Below, one piece after another: positions 11,249 to 21,321 of a stretch of DNA of 64,000 nucleotides. The DNA is from Paenibacillus dendritiformis. Its GTDB lineage: Bacteria; Bacillota; Bacilli; Paenibacillales; Paenibacillaceae. Position 1 is the stretch's first letter; each line of letters begins with the position of its first letter. The DNA lies in the NCBI RefSeq assembly GCF_945605565.1, contig NZ_OX216966.1, positions 702,501 to 766,500 on the forward strand, written 5' to 3'. The translations under genes and the position numbers were made by a program. The notes below the pieces were generated by a model that saw only the letters and a list, made by a program, of their open reading frames with translations, made no database searches and was not told the origin of the DNA.

Positions 11249-12304
11249 ATGAAAAGATGGTACAAGGGCGCGCTGGCGATCTTCTTCGTCTTCGCTCTCA
11301 TCATCACGGGGTGCGGGGCCAAAGCGGCTGCTCCAAGAGCGGCGGTTGAAGGCGCATTTGAAAAGGCGCTTGAATTGAAATCATACGGATTCGAAACATC
11401 TATTGTTATCGATGATTTGCAAATTAATGCAGCGAGCGCGACTGATCCGAACGCGCAGATGGTCATGAGCATGCTGAAGAACGCGGAGCTGAAAATCTCC
11501 GGCGCCGTACAGCAGGAGCCATTGCAGCTTGAAGCGAACCTGGAAGTGAAGCTCCAGGGCGATATGGCAATGACGTTCACGCTTCCAATGGTGATGACGG
11601 AAGATAAAATGTGGATTAAAGTGCCGAACATTCCGATGCTTCCAATGCCGACCGAAATCGTTGGCAAGTTCATCGAGTTCGACCTGAAGCAGCTGGCAGA
11701 AGAATCCGGCGAACCAATGCCTACGGCAGCAGACATGAAGACGATGCAAAATGCATCCAACGATCTGGTGAAGGCCGTGCTTGGCAAGTTCGACGAGAAG
11801 TCGTTCTTCGTTAATGTCGACAAAAAGGACGCAGCTCTGCCGGAAGGCGTAGATGTGAATCAAGTCGTGAAATTCAACGTAACCAATGACAACTTCGATC
11901 AATTCGTGACGACCTTGGTGAAGGACGCGCTTCCTGCCGCACTTGACGCGCTGAACAAGGATGAGTATCTCAAGCTGTTCGAGCTGGAGAATGCCGACAT
12001 CGAAGAAGCGAAGAAGGAAATCGCTACGGATGAGAACGAATTGAAGAAGGGTATCGCAGAGATTAAAGAAACGATGAAAATCAATGAATTCAGCCTGTTG
12101 ACAGCCATCAACAAAGATCAATTCCCGACGTATCAACGTGCTGTAGCGAACCTTGAGTTCACAGAAGATGGCGATAAAGTGAAAATCGCCGCGAAGATGA
12201 CGAACCAATATACGAACATCAACAAGCCGGTTGAATTCAAAATCGGCAAGCCAGCGGATGCCATTACGATGGACCAATTAGAGGAAATGTTTGCTGGATA
12301 TTAA
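11249..12304 (+). CDS. Secreted lipoprotein, unknown function
   Basis: A signal peptide (MKRWYKGALAIFFVFALIITG) ends in a lipobox with the acylated cysteine in IITGCGAK, so the protein is anchored to the outer face of the membrane. The remaining ~330 residues are rich in Lys, Glu and Asp, with alternating beta-type segments (LQLEANLEVKLQGDMAMTF) typical of the LppX/LolA-like lipoproteins common in Firmicutes; this is fold-level resemblance only. ATG at 11249 follows agggag with a longish gap. A strong terminator lies downstream and no partner gene is evident. Confidence 0.8.
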   Translation: MKRWYKGALAIFFVFALIITGCGAKAAAPRAAVEGAFEKALELKSYGFETSIVIDDLQINAASATDPNAQMVMSMLKNAELKISGAVQQEPLQLEANLEVKLQGDMAMTFTLPMVMTEDKMWIKVPNIPMLPMPTEIVGKFIEFDLKQLAEESGEPMPTAADMKTMQNASNDLVKAVLGKFDEKSFFVNVDKKDAALPEGVDVNQVVKFNVTNDNFDQFVTTLVKDALPAALDALNKDEYLKLFELENADIEEAKKEIATDENELKKGIAEIKETMKINEFSLLTAINKDQFPTYQRAVANLEFTEDGDKVKIAAKMTNQYTNINKPVEFKIGKPADAITMDQLEEMFAGY

Positions 12305-12321
12305 TAACATAGCGAGAAGAG

Positions 12322-12354
12322 AACCGGCTCTCATGTACGAGAGCCGGTTTTTTG
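12322..12354 (+). terminator. Lipoprotein gene terminator
   Basis: aaccggctctc pairs with gagagccggtt, followed by T6. Confidence 0.92.
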
Positions 12355-12409
12355 TTATAGAGGTACGCCGTTTAATTTGATCGTCCTGGCTATCAACCAG
12401 CAGATGACG

Positions 12410-12450
12410 TTGACTTTCTTCATGACAAATGTATATAATGTCTATATACA
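12410..12450 (+). promoter_or_regulatory. Promoter with overlapping GntR(YtrA)-type operator
   Basis: TTGACT at 12410-12415 and TATAAT at 12434-12439 are spaced by 18 bases. A perfect inverted repeat, tgtatata-atgtc-tatataca (12430-12450), covers the -10 box. The gene directly downstream encodes a YtrA-type GntR repressor, so autorepression with the ABC genes is the natural reading. Confidence 0.75.
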
Positions 12451-12474
12451 ATATATAAGGTGAGTGGAGGCCCA

Positions 12475-12858
12475 ATGATTCATATTCGCATCGTATCAAC
12501 TACGGACGAACCGATTTATGCGCAGATTGCGAGGCAGATTCGTACGGGGATATTCAATGGCGACCTGCCGCCGGGATTCCCGCTGCCGTCGATACGTCAA
12601 CTGGCGAAGGATCTGCAGATTAGCGCCATTACGACGAAGCGCGCATACGAGGAGTTGGAACGGGAAGGATTCATCGATAGCATGGTTGGGCGGGGATCGT
12701 TCGTATCCGGCGAGAATCCGGAGCTGGTGCGGGAGCAGCGGCTTCATCAGATGGAGTTGAGGCTGGAGGAGGCCGTGAAGGAGGCCAAGGCGCTGAACGT
12801 ATCCTGTGCCGACCTGATGGAACATATCCGCTTGCTGTATGAGGAGGAAGAGGAATGA
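12475..12858 (+). CDS. GntR-family (YtrA type) transcriptional repressor
   Basis: 127 residues, the short YtrA form. The N-terminal winged helix-turn-helix is clear: PIYAQIARQIRTGIFNGDLP, then PSIRQLAKDLQISAITTKRA. A short helical dimerisation tail follows without an effector domain. ATG at 12475 follows gtggagg. The stop overlaps the start of the next gene (ATGA), forming a three-gene operon of repressor, ATPase and permease. In B. subtilis the ytr operon of this type responds to cell-wall antibiotics; the same role is possible here but not shown. Confidence 0.9.
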   Translation: MIHIRIVSTTDEPIYAQIARQIRTGIFNGDLPPGFPLPSIRQLAKDLQISAITTKRAYEELEREGFIDSMVGRGSFVSGENPELVREQRLHQMELRLEEAVKEAKALNVSCADLMEHIRLLYEEEEE

Positions 12859-13727
12859 AGGCAATTGAAGTCCAAGGGATAACGAAGCAGTATCCGACCC
12901 GACGCATGGACGATATCAGCTTCACGGTGGAGCAGGGGTATATAACCGGGCTTATCGGGCCCAATGGAGCCGGCAAGTCGACGCTGCTTCGCATGCTCCT
13001 TCATATCGTCAAGCCCCAGCAAGGCACTGTGAAGCTGCTTGGGATGGCGATGCCGGATCAGGAGCGGGACATCAAGCGACAGGTCGGCTTTATTTCAGAT
13101 GAGAGCCATTTCTATCAACAGCTCCGCATGGAAGAGATGAAGCGCATCATGGCACCGTTCTATCCCAACTGGGATGAGGCGCTGTATAACCGGCTGATGG
13201 AGCGTTTCGGCCTGTCCGGGAAGCAAAAGATAGGCCAAGCCTCCAAAGGGATGAAGATGAAATTTTCTATCGTGATGGCTTTGTCCCATCATCCGCGGCT
13301 TCTGCTGATGGATGAGCCGACGGCGGGTCTTGATCCGGTATTTCGAAGGGAGCTGCTTGAGATGCTGCTGGAGTGGATGGAGCAGGGGGACCGGACGATT
13401 CTGTACTCGACCCATGTGACGACAGATCTCGATCGGGCGGCAGACTATGTGCTTTTTCTGCATGAGGGGCAGGTTCTGTTCCATCGGGAGAAGGACGAAC
13501 TGTTCGATGCGTACGCGATCGTGAAGGGTGATTCGCAGCTATTGGACGCCGATGTCCGCCGGATGTTCATTGGCATTCGGGAGACTGGGGTCGGGTTCGA
13601 GGGCCTCGTGCGGGATCGGGCGGAGGCAATGGAAGCCTTCGGCAAAGAAGCGGCTTTTGAACGGCCTACGCTGGAGGACATTATGTTCTATTCGACGCGC
13701 ACTCAGACAGGAGGGATATTCTCATGA
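12855..13727 (+). CDS. ABC transporter ATP-binding protein (YtrB-like)
   Basis: Cytoplasmic nucleotide-binding subunit that powers the membrane protein encoded next. Walker A is GPNGAGKST (about residue 36), Walker B LLLMDEPTAGLD, the H-loop STHVT. The signature motif is the divergent ASKGMKMKFSI rather than LSGGQ, a form common in this subfamily. 290 residues. ATG at 12855 overlaps the repressor stop, and its own stop overlaps the next start (ATGATG), so translation is coupled throughout. Confidence 0.93.
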   Translation: MKAIEVQGITKQYPTRRMDDISFTVEQGYITGLIGPNGAGKSTLLRMLLHIVKPQQGTVKLLGMAMPDQERDIKRQVGFISDESHFYQQLRMEEMKRIMAPFYPNWDEALYNRLMERFGLSGKQKIGQASKGMKMKFSIVMALSHHPRLLLMDEPTAGLDPVFRRELLEMLLEWMEQGDRTILYSTHVTTDLDRAADYVLFLHEGQVLFHREKDELFDAYAIVKGDSQLLDADVRRMFIGIRETGVGFEGLVRDRAEAMEAFGKEAAFERPTLEDIMFYSTRTQTGGIFS

Positions 13728-14341
13728 TGCTGCTTATTCGGAAGGAACTGATTCTTACCATCCGATCCTTGCCTTTTTTGCTGATTTTCATTGCTATTTT
13801 TTCCATTTCTACCTATTCGCTGGTTCACAATCTGTTGTTCGCCGGGATGCTGGGAACGGTCATGACTTTTATTAATAATCTGTCCGTTGACAAAAGGAAT
13901 GAGGGATTCCGCTTTATTTACAGCTTGCCAGTCAATCGAACCGAGATGGTTAAAGCCAAATATGTTACCGGCTTGCTGTATGCAGCGGCGGGTCTTGTGA
14001 TCGGAATTGTCCTAACCGCAGGAGTGAAGCTTCTGGGCGGTCTGTATGATCTTCAGCCGGCCAGTATCGCTTGGACACTCGCGTTGATTATCATCCTCTT
14101 GAGCGTCAACATTCCGGTCTATCTGCTGCTGGGCGACAAGGAGAGCATGGTAGCCATGGTTCTTATGATGCTTGTTCTGTTTGGTTCTTCCGGTATTTTG
14201 AGTCAGCTTGCGAAAGACTTGAGCATGGGAGATGGGATGTCATTGGGCGTGATTTCCGCGCTGAGCGTGGGGATAGCTTTCCTCTTGTATGGCATTTCCT
14301 ATGCTGTTTCAGCGTTCTGGTTCGCGAAGAAGGATTTGTAG
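13724..14341 (+). CDS. ABC-2 type transporter permease
   Basis: The 205-residue membrane subunit has about six hydrophobic segments: LPFLLIFIAIFSISTYSLV, the loop NNLSVDKRNEGFRFIYSLPV typical of ABC-2 permeases, then VTGLLYAAAGLVIGIVL, IAWTLALIIILLSVNIPVYL, MVAMVLMMLVLFGSSGIL and VISALSVGIAFLLYGISYAV. It is the last gene of the GntR-ABC operon, so a complete exporter would be a homodimer of this subunit with the ATPase. Substrate unknown. Confidence 0.88.
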   Translation: MMLLIRKELILTIRSLPFLLIFIAIFSISTYSLVHNLLFAGMLGTVMTFINNLSVDKRNEGFRFIYSLPVNRTEMVKAKYVTGLLYAAAGLVIGIVLTAGVKLLGGLYDLQPASIAWTLALIIILLSVNIPVYLLLGDKESMVAMVLMMLVLFGSSGILSQLAKDLSMGDGMSLGVISALSVGIAFLLYGISYAVSAFWFAKKDL

Positions 14342-14463
14342 CCGAAGGAGGAGGCCTGGCCTGGCTCCTTGGCCGGCAAGTAACCGGGCTATAAGGCGCC
14401 AGGCCGCCCGTGATATTCGCAGTTTTGGCAGATTCCTCCGGGCCTCGCCAACAGAGGCGGAAG

Positions 14464-15235
<772 letters not shown>

Positions 15236-15264
15236 GCTTGGGAGACGCCTGATAGAGGTGAAGC

Positions 15265-17619
15265 ATGAAACTTTCGATTAAAGCCAAGTTATCCATCTCG
15301 ATATCTTGCATTGTGCTCGTCGTGCTCTTACTTCATATGACCCTCACCTATAATATCACCAAGGATAAACTCATCGAGGAAATGCAGCAGCGCATGAATG
15401 TGATTGCGCAGCAGATTAATATCTCCTACAAGCAATCTCTGCAGACCTCCCAAGCATTTGAGATCCAATTGGCTGAGAAATTATATATTGCCTCCATTTA
15501 TGCGGCGGACAAGCTTCCTGCCAAGGTGGAAGAGGTGACGAATGAACAGCTCGAGAAGCTGTGCAAGGAATTGGGAATCGCCCATATTTCCTTGCTTCAT
15601 CGTTCCCCTGACGGGGAGGATATTATTGTCGAGAAGTCATCCGACCTCAAGGAAATCGGCCTGTCCACCCGCACTTGGGGCTACTGGTACAAAGCCTTTG
15701 AACAGATGCTGAACGGGGAGCCGGTAACGGTGCAGGAAGGACAGACCATGAACCATTTCTGGTCCGGCCCGTTCGATGTCTCGACGTCCAGCCCGGAATT
15801 CATGGACAAGTGGGGGTATTACTACGACGGGAAGCGGAATTATATTATTAATCCGTATATTCGCGATGGGAATGTGGATGTGTATTCCGAGCTGAATAAG
15901 CCGGATCTGCTCATCCGTCAGACGATTCGCACCCAAGCGAATGTGGTAGAGATTAGCGCGTTGAATCCGCGGGCGATGGAGCAGATTCCGAAGATTACGC
16001 TGCGCAGCGACGGCGTCCAATATATTCGGCAGGAGGACAGCCGGGTGCTGTACGGGATTTATAATATCCGCGACAACCGTGACATCGGCTATGTCCGGGA
16101 AGCGCTGGCCGAGAACAAGCCGCTATTCTATGAGAGCAACTATCAACAGCGCCCTATCATTAAGGGCTTTATTCCGATTCAGGGAACGCAGAGCCAGGAG
16201 CCTTACGTATTGAGCGTGGTCATGGATTTTGAATCGCTGAATGCGGCGCTGCACGATCAATTGATGCGGAATATCGCAATCGGAGTCCTGCTGCTGGAAG
16301 CGGTGCTTATATGCAGCTATCTGTTCGCAGGCATGATTATCAAGCCGATCAAGTCGATATTGAACAAGGTCAATATGATATCCGCCGGCCAGTTCGACAC
16401 CCAGTTGAACATCGAGCGCAAGGATGAGCTTGGGCTGCTGGCCCATCGCATTAATACGATGGCCCGCAATCTTCAGCTCTCTACCGGACGGTTAACCGCG
16501 CTCTATGAAGAGAACCGGGAGATGAAGGAGCATCTGGAATCGTTCATCAACCAGTCGAATGATGCCATTCATGTAACCGATCTGCAAGGCCAGGTGAAGC
16601 GGGTGAATCAGGCCTTCGTCGATATGTTCGGATGGACGGAGGAGGAAGTGGTAGGCCGCCCGCTGCCCACATTGCCTGAATCGGCCATGGAGGAGGAGCG
16701 AAGGTCGGAAGCGGCGCTTGTCGACGGCCAATCCGTCAGCAACCGGGAGACGACGCGGCTGACGAAGGATGGACGGCTGCTCGACGTCAGCGTGAGCACC
16801 TCGCCGATCTATGACGAGAACGGGCAGCGTATCGCCTGGGCGAGCATTACCCGGGATATGACGAGCCGCAAGCGGATGGAGGAGCTGCTCCGGAGATCGG
16901 AGAAGCTGACGACCGTTGGCCAACTGGCTGCCGGCGTCGCCCATGAAATCCGCAATCCCCTGACGACGCTCCGCGGCTTCCTGCAATTGCAGCAGCAGAC
17001 CAAGCGTGTCAATACGAGCCATGTCGAGCTGATGCTGTCCGAGCTGGAGCGGATTAACCTGATTGTCAGCGAATTTCTCATTCTGGCGAAGCCGCAGGCG
17101 GTGCGGTTCCAGCCGAAGGATGTGCGCCTCATTATGAACAGCGTGCTCTCCTTATTGGACAGTCAGGCCAATCTGCACAACATTGAATTCGTCAAGCGAT
17201 TCGATGAGGATGTGCCACTGGTGGACTGTGAGGAGAATCAGCTGAAGCAAGTCTTTATCAATATTATGAAAAATGCGATGGAAGCGATGCCCGGCGGCGG
17301 CGAGATCGAATTGATCGTGGAGGCGCGCGGGGCTGCCAGCGTCATCGTCATCATCAAGGATTATGGGATTGGCATCCCGGCGGAAGATTTGTCCCGCTTA
17401 GGGGATCCGTTCTTCACCAACAAGGAGAAGGGAACCGGGTTGGGGCTGATGGTGAGCCAACGGATTATTCACAGCCATCGGGGCTGTATCGATATTACGA
17501 GCGAATTGAACCGGGGAACGCAGGTTATGGTGACGCTGCCGGCTGTGGACCCGTCTGCGCCGGCAGGAACGGCGTCTGACAGGCTGCCTGTCCCGGCCGG
17601 GGAGAATAGGCCGACCTAG
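15265..17619 (+). CDS. Membrane-bound PAS-domain sensor histidine kinase (sporulation-kinase type)
   Basis: 784 residues. Order: first membrane helix (8-28), a large extracytoplasmic sensor region of about 310 residues, a second helix near 340-362, a HAMP linker (PIKSILNKVNMISAGQFDTQL), a PAS domain (about 425-540, FINQSNDAIHVTDLQGQV ... GWTEEEVVGRPLP), then HisKA with phospho-acceptor His560 in GVAHEIRNPLTTLRGFLQL, and HATPase_c with N box IMKNAMEAMP and G box DYGIGIP. The H-box sequence is that of the Kin sporulation kinases and their relatives. No response regulator gene is adjacent, as for orphan kinases feeding the Spo0 phosphorelay; that connection is an inference. It has gaggtg before ATG. 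Confidence 0.92.
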   Translation: MKLSIKAKLSISISCIVLVVLLLHMTLTYNITKDKLIEEMQQRMNVIAQQINISYKQSLQTSQAFEIQLAEKLYIASIYAADKLPAKVEEVTNEQLEKLCKELGIAHISLLHRSPDGEDIIVEKSSDLKEIGLSTRTWGYWYKAFEQMLNGEPVTVQEGQTMNHFWSGPFDVSTSSPEFMDKWGYYYDGKRNYIINPYIRDGNVDVYSELNKPDLLIRQTIRTQANVVEISALNPRAMEQIPKITLRSDGVQYIRQEDSRVLYGIYNIRDNRDIGYVREALAENKPLFYESNYQQRPIIKGFIPIQGTQSQEPYVLSVVMDFESLNAALHDQLMRNIAIGVLLLEAVLICSYLFAGMIIKPIKSILNKVNMISAGQFDTQLNIERKDELGLLAHRINTMARNLQLSTGRLTALYEENREMKEHLESFINQSNDAIHVTDLQGQVKRVNQAFVDMFGWTEEEVVGRPLPTLPESAMEEERRSEAALVDGQSVSNRETTRLTKDGRLLDVSVSTSPIYDENGQRIAWASITRDMTSRKRMEELLRRSEKLTTVGQLAAGVAHEIRNPLTTLRGFLQLQQQTKRVNTSHVELMLSELERINLIVSEFLILAKPQAVRFQPKDVRLIMNSVLSLLDSQANLHNIEFVKRFDEDVPLVDCEENQLKQVFINIMKNAMEAMPGGGEIELIVEARGAASVIVIIKDYGIGIPAEDLSRLGDPFFTNKEKGTGLGLMVSQRIIHSHRGCIDITSELNRGTQVMVTLPAVDPSAPAGTASDRLPVPAGENRPT

Positions 17620-17625
17620 AGACAC

Positions 17626-17682
17626 GAAGAGGGTGCTGCGGCAGGAAGCATGAAGCTTCCGGCTGCAGACCCTCTTCTGTTC
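17626..17682. terminator. Bidirectional terminator between kinase and motB
   Basis: gaagagggt...ctgc...ggaagc pairs with gcttcc...gcag...accctcttc between the convergent genes, followed on the plus strand by a modest T-rich stretch. Confidence 0.7.
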
Positions 17683-17701
17683 TCGTTCTGGCGTGATCTG
17701 C

Positions 17702-18535
17702 TTATGGGGCGTCTGTCTTGGCATCCAGCTCGGACGCCGGATCCGATGGCGTGTCCTTGTCTACGAATCTGCGGAGGATCGAGACTTCGACCCGGCGATT
17801 CTGGGCCTGCCCTTCGACCGTGCCATTATCGGCTACCGGGTGATATTCCCCCATGCCGACGGCCTTGAAGTGCTTCGGATCGATACCGGAACGCTCAAGC
17901 ACGACCTTCATGAAGCTGAGTGCCCGGGCCGAGCTCAGATCCCAGTTCGATTCGAAGTTGCTGTTGCGAATCGGGCGGTTGTCGGTATGCCCGCTGATGA
18001 CAATATCATAGTCCTTGTACTGCTTCAGCATATCTCCGATCGTGACGGCCAACTGCTTGGCGTCGGACTTGAGGCTTGCTTTCCCGGAGTCGAACAGCGC
18101 GCTGTCTTTAATCGTTATTTTCAGCTCCGAATGATTGAGCTCGGTGTTCAGCTGGTTGGATAAGCCGCCATTGGCAATATATTCGTTCATCTTGTCCCGC
18201 AGCGTCTCCAGCTCTGCCTGCTCTTGCTTGGCCTTCACCATATATTCATAGCGTTCCCGGTTGCGGGAGGCCGCGCTCGGGTCCGTATCCTTCATGCCAT
18301 TCTTGGCATTGTTCGGCGGAATGATAGCTTGCTGATCCAGAATCCCCGCGCCGCCTCCGCTATCGAAGGCGATGTTGAAGGCTTGGCTCATCTCTTGGAA
18401 CTTCTTCGCATCCACCGTGCTCATCCCATACAAGACAATGAACAGGGCCAGCAGCAGCGTCAAAATATCGGCATACGGGATCAGCCAAGATTCATCGACA
18501 TGTTCATCGTGAGACTGGCGGCGCTTGTTGCTCAT
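17702..18535 (-). CDS. motB: Flagellar motor stator protein MotB
   Basis: The stator subunit that couples ion flow to flagellar rotation and anchors to peptidoglycan. A single N-terminal membrane helix carries the ion-binding aspartate (D23 in PYADILTLLLALFIVLYG), followed by the plug region. The C-terminal OmpA/MotB domain has VISGHTDNRPI and LSSARALSFMKVVLE. 277 residues. Its ATG overlaps the motA stop, so the two are translationally coupled. Confidence 0.96.
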   Translation of the reverse strand: MSNKRRQSHDEHVDESWLIPYADILTLLLALFIVLYGMSTVDAKKFQEMSQAFNIAFDSGGGAGILDQQAIIPPNNAKNGMKDTDPSAASRNRERYEYMVKAKQEQAELETLRDKMNEYIANGGLSNQLNTELNHSELKITIKDSALFDSGKASLKSDAKQLAVTIGDMLKQYKDYDIVISGHTDNRPIRNSNFESNWDLSSARALSFMKVVLERSGIDPKHFKAVGMGEYHPVADNGTVEGQAQNRRVEVSILRRFVDKDTPSDPASELDAKTDAP

Positions 18536-19320
18536 TCTCCAGCCTCTCCCTTCGCATTCAGCTGTGCGCGCTCGCTTGGCGTCAGGAAGACGGACAGCTT
18601 CTGGTTGATGGCAATCGTCGATACGCCGGATTGAATGGACAGCAAGCCTTCCACCATCATCAACCGAATCTGAATTTCACTGTACGACAGCCGTTTTAAT
18701 TTATTGGCAATCGGGTGCCAGAGCACATAACCGGAGAAAATCCCCATCAGCGTCGCGACGAAGGCCGCCGCGATCGCGTGGGCCAGCTGCTCCATATCAG
18801 CCATCTGCCCCAGAGCGGCGATCAAGCCGATAACGGCCCCCAATACCCCGAGCGTCGGCGCGTAGGTTCCTGCCTGGGAAAAGATAAGCGCGCCTGCACG
18901 GTGGCGCTCCTCGGTCGAATGAATATCTTCCATTAGCACATCGCGCACGAAGTCTTGATCATTCCCGTCGATGATCATTCGCATTCCGTTGCGAAGGAAG
19001 TCATCCTGAATGTCGTCAATCTTCGATTCGAGCGCCAGCAAGCCTTCGCGGCGGGTAATGCTGGCCCATTCCATGAACAGCTGGATCAACTGCACCCGGT
19101 CAACCAGCTGCTGAGGCTTGAATATCATACCCAACAGTTTGGGGAATTTCTTCAATTCCTTCATCGGGAAGGCGATAAACAGCGAGGCTGCCGTACCGAC
19201 AAAAATGATCATGATGGCAGCAGGGTTGGCCAAATTCGAAAGCGGCGCGCCTTTAAAGTACATCCCTAGCGTAATCGCAACGACGCCGAGGATAAGACCG
19301 ATCAATGTTGATTTTTCCAT
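18532..19320 (-). CDS. motA: Flagellar motor stator protein MotA
   Basis: The four-helix ion channel subunit of the stator. Membrane segments are visible at STLIGLILGVVAITLGMYF, AAIMIIFVGTAASLFIAF, APTLGVLGAVIGLIAAL and HAIAAAFVATLMGIFSGYV. The cytoplasmic loop carries conserved charged residues, and PTLGVLGAV is the family proline motif. ATG at 19320 (MEKSTLIG) matches the usual MotA N-terminus; an in-frame GTG at 19332 sits too close to the gatgagg site. A sigma-D promoter lies about 100 bases upstream. Confidence 0.96.
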   Translation of the reverse strand: MEKSTLIGLILGVVAITLGMYFKGAPLSNLANPAAIMIIFVGTAASLFIAFPMKELKKFPKLLGMIFKPQQLVDRVQLIQLFMEWASITRREGLLALESKIDDIQDDFLRNGMRMIIDGNDQDFVRDVLMEDIHSTEERHRAGALIFSQAGTYAPTLGVLGAVIGLIAALGQMADMEQLAHAIAAAFVATLMGIFSGYVLWHPIANKLKRLSYSEIQIRLMMVEGLLSIQSGVSTIAINQKLSVFLTPSERAQLNAKGEAGE

Positions 19321-19420
19321 GATTCCATACACACCTCATCCATGAGTTAATGGTGCTTCCTGCGTCCCGCATTCGACAGCGTTCAACGGAATGCGTGAAA
19401 GTTTTGATACGTTACCTTTT

Positions 19421-19447
19421 TTATCGGCAGAACCGGACCTTTTTTTA
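19421..19447 (-). promoter_or_regulatory. Sigma-D (flagellar) promoter of motAB
   Basis: Read on the minus strand: TAAA, 15 bases, GCCGATAA, an exact match to the consensus of the flagellar sigma factor of Bacillus. It lies 101 bases before the motA ATG. Confidence 0.85.
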
Positions 19448-19921
19448 ATGGCAGCGACAAGACAGGGTAGGCGGGAGGCCGGGCAAATGGGGCATCCATA
19501 CCGCCTTTCCGGAGGCGTTCAAGCCCGTCGCGGCCAGGGATGAAGCCCTTACAAATTCCTTCCGGAACGAGCCGGCAAAAGACCTGTTCTTTTGCCCGGG
19601 AACAAGATATAGTTGAGAAGAAAGAGACGGGAGTGCAAGCGCCGGAACCAGTTCTGCAGCAGTATGCCGGCCGTATGGAGAGACATGGCCTGTCTTGAAT
19701 ATGAAAGCGATTGCATGTCATCGCATGATTCGGCATTCAGAGGGAACACTTCATGATTATGATGACGGCGCGCCGTTGCTGCCGAGTCCGGCAGCGTCCC
19801 CGAACGGCCGCACGATTGGCGGAACGGCGCATAAGGAAGGAGGAGTTCAGGGGTGGATATGTTGTAGCGGAGCCGAGGATCTAGAGGAACAGAAGGATGA
19901 ATTTTTTCAGGAGGGATTACG
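19448..19921. other. Long intergenic leader before the ECF operon
   Basis: About 470 bases without a supported gene. A hairpin ccgcctttccggaggcg lies at 19500-19516. The last 60 bases have plus-strand frames lacking ribosome sites. I looked for TPP, cobalamin and other vitamin riboswitch cores, which often precede ECF genes, and saw none. Confidence 0.45.
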
Positions 19922-20518
19922 ATGTCCAAAAGAAGCATATGGTCGTTCTCAACCGCGGCGCTTGTGCTGATCCCGGTCGCGGTCGGCATTAACTACATCG
20001 GCAAATTGTTCGCCGGCGTGCTCAAGCTGCCGCTGTGGCTTGATGCGATCGGGACCGTCCTCGCCAGTATGCTGGCGGGTCCGGTAATCGGCGGGCTGTC
20101 CGGACTCATCAACAATATCATTTACGGCCTCACGATGGATCCGATCTCGTTCGTCTACGCTCTGACAAGCGTCTTTATCGGCCTGGTAGCCGGGATTATG
20201 GCATACAAGGGCTGGATCTCGAGCTGGGGCAAGGCGGCCGTCATCGGTCTGGCCGTAGGGTTAACGGCGGTCGTCATCTCCACCCCGCTCAATGTGGCGT
20301 TCTGGGGCGGCCAGACGGGCAATGTCTGGGGCGATATCGTATTCGGTTATGTGCTGCAAGGCACCCAATCGGTCTGGCTCGCTTCCTTCCTGGATGAGCT
20401 GGTCGTCGATCTGCCGGATAAGCTCATTACCGTTCTTGTCGCTTACGGGATATACCGCGTGATGCCGAACAGTCTAATGAATATGTACAAGAATAGCGGA
20501 GATATCGAGAAGCTGTAA
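19922..20518 (+). CDS. ECF transporter S component (substrate-binding membrane subunit)
   Basis: 198 residues with about six membrane helices. The first carries LIPVAVGINYIGKLFAGVLKLPLWLDAIGT, followed by LASMLAGPVIGGLSGLINNIIYGLT, the core pattern of integral S components. It binds the vitamin or related nutrient for the ECF complex whose T and ATPase genes follow. The substrate cannot be read from sequence: it resembles neither RibU, ThiT nor BioY clearly. caggaggg precedes ATG 19922. Confidence 0.85.
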   Translation: MSKRSIWSFSTAALVLIPVAVGINYIGKLFAGVLKLPLWLDAIGTVLASMLAGPVIGGLSGLINNIIYGLTMDPISFVYALTSVFIGLVAGIMAYKGWISSWGKAAVIGLAVGLTAVVISTPLNVAFWGGQTGNVWGDIVFGYVLQGTQSVWLASFLDELVVDLPDKLITVLVAYGIYRVMPNSLMNMYKNSGDIEKL

Positions 20519-20553
20519 ACCGTCCGCAAGCGGTTGACAAAGGTGGGATATGC

Positions 20554-21321
20554 ATGAAATCTATGAGCTTGTACGTGGAAAAAGACTCGGCCATCCATCG
20601 CGTCGATCCGATAACGAAGCTGGCCTATATCGCGACGGCCATCGCGATTCCCATCATAGTCCCCTCCCTCCATGCCGCCTGGGTCTGCATGCTGATCAGC
20701 TTCGGGCTTCTTGCCGCAGGGAGGGTGTTCCGGCGGGGGCTGGCGGTGATTGGCTTCGTCGGCTTCGTGCTGGTGACGGTGGTCATTATCCAGGGGTTTT
20801 TCCATGTCGGCAATGAGACGGTGCTGTTCACGGTCGGGACATGGCCGTTCTATAAGGAAGGCTTGCTGTTCGCCCTCGGCATCAGCTTCCGCGCCTTGAA
20901 CATTGTCGGGGCCTTCCTCATCCTCGTCCTGACGACGAAGCCGGCCGATCTGGTGGAAGCCCTCGTCCGCAGAGGCTTGTCGCCCCGCATTGGTTACGTG
21001 CTGAACTCCGTGTTCCAGATCATTCCGCAGATGATGGCGACCGTCGGCACGATCACCGACGCGCAGTGTTCGCGGGGCGTGGAGACGGAAGGAAGCTTGA
21101 TGACGCGCATCAAGGCGTTCCTTCCGCTTCTTGGCCCGGTTGTGCTCAGCTCGCTGCTCGATACGAGGGAGCGCACGCTGGCACTGCAGGCGAGGGGCTT
21201 CAATGTGCCCGGGCGCAAAACATTTCTGAACAAAGAGAAGCGGTATCGGCATGCCGGCATTCTGCGGCTGGCAATGCTCGTCATCGTCGCAGCCGCTCTT
21301 CTATGGAGGATCTTCGCATGA
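20554..21321 (+). CDS. ecfT: ECF transporter transmembrane T component
   Basis: The scaffold subunit linking S component and ATPases. 255 residues with four to five hydrophobic segments in the first half. The two coupling-helix motifs that dock into the ATPases are visible as QCSRGVE and QARGFN (family consensus Ala-Arg-Gly). It starts 35 bases after the S gene and overlaps the next gene by ATGA. Confidence 0.93.
   Translation: MKSMSLYVEKDSAIHRVDPITKLAYIATAIAIPIIVPSLHAAWVCMLISFGLLAAGRVFRRGLAVIGFVGFVLVTVVIIQGFFHVGNETVLFTVGTWPFYKEGLLFALGISFRALNIVGAFLILVLTTKPADLVEALVRRGLSPRIGYVLNSVFQIIPQMMATVGTITDAQCSRGVETEGSLMTRIKAFLPLLGPVVLSSLLDTRERTLALQARGFNVPGRKTFLNKEKRYRHAGILRLAMLVIVAAALLWRIFA

Noticed and set aside
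19448..19921. Vitamin riboswitch before the ECF operon
   Set aside because: No TPP, FMN, cobalamin or folate core blocks could be identified.
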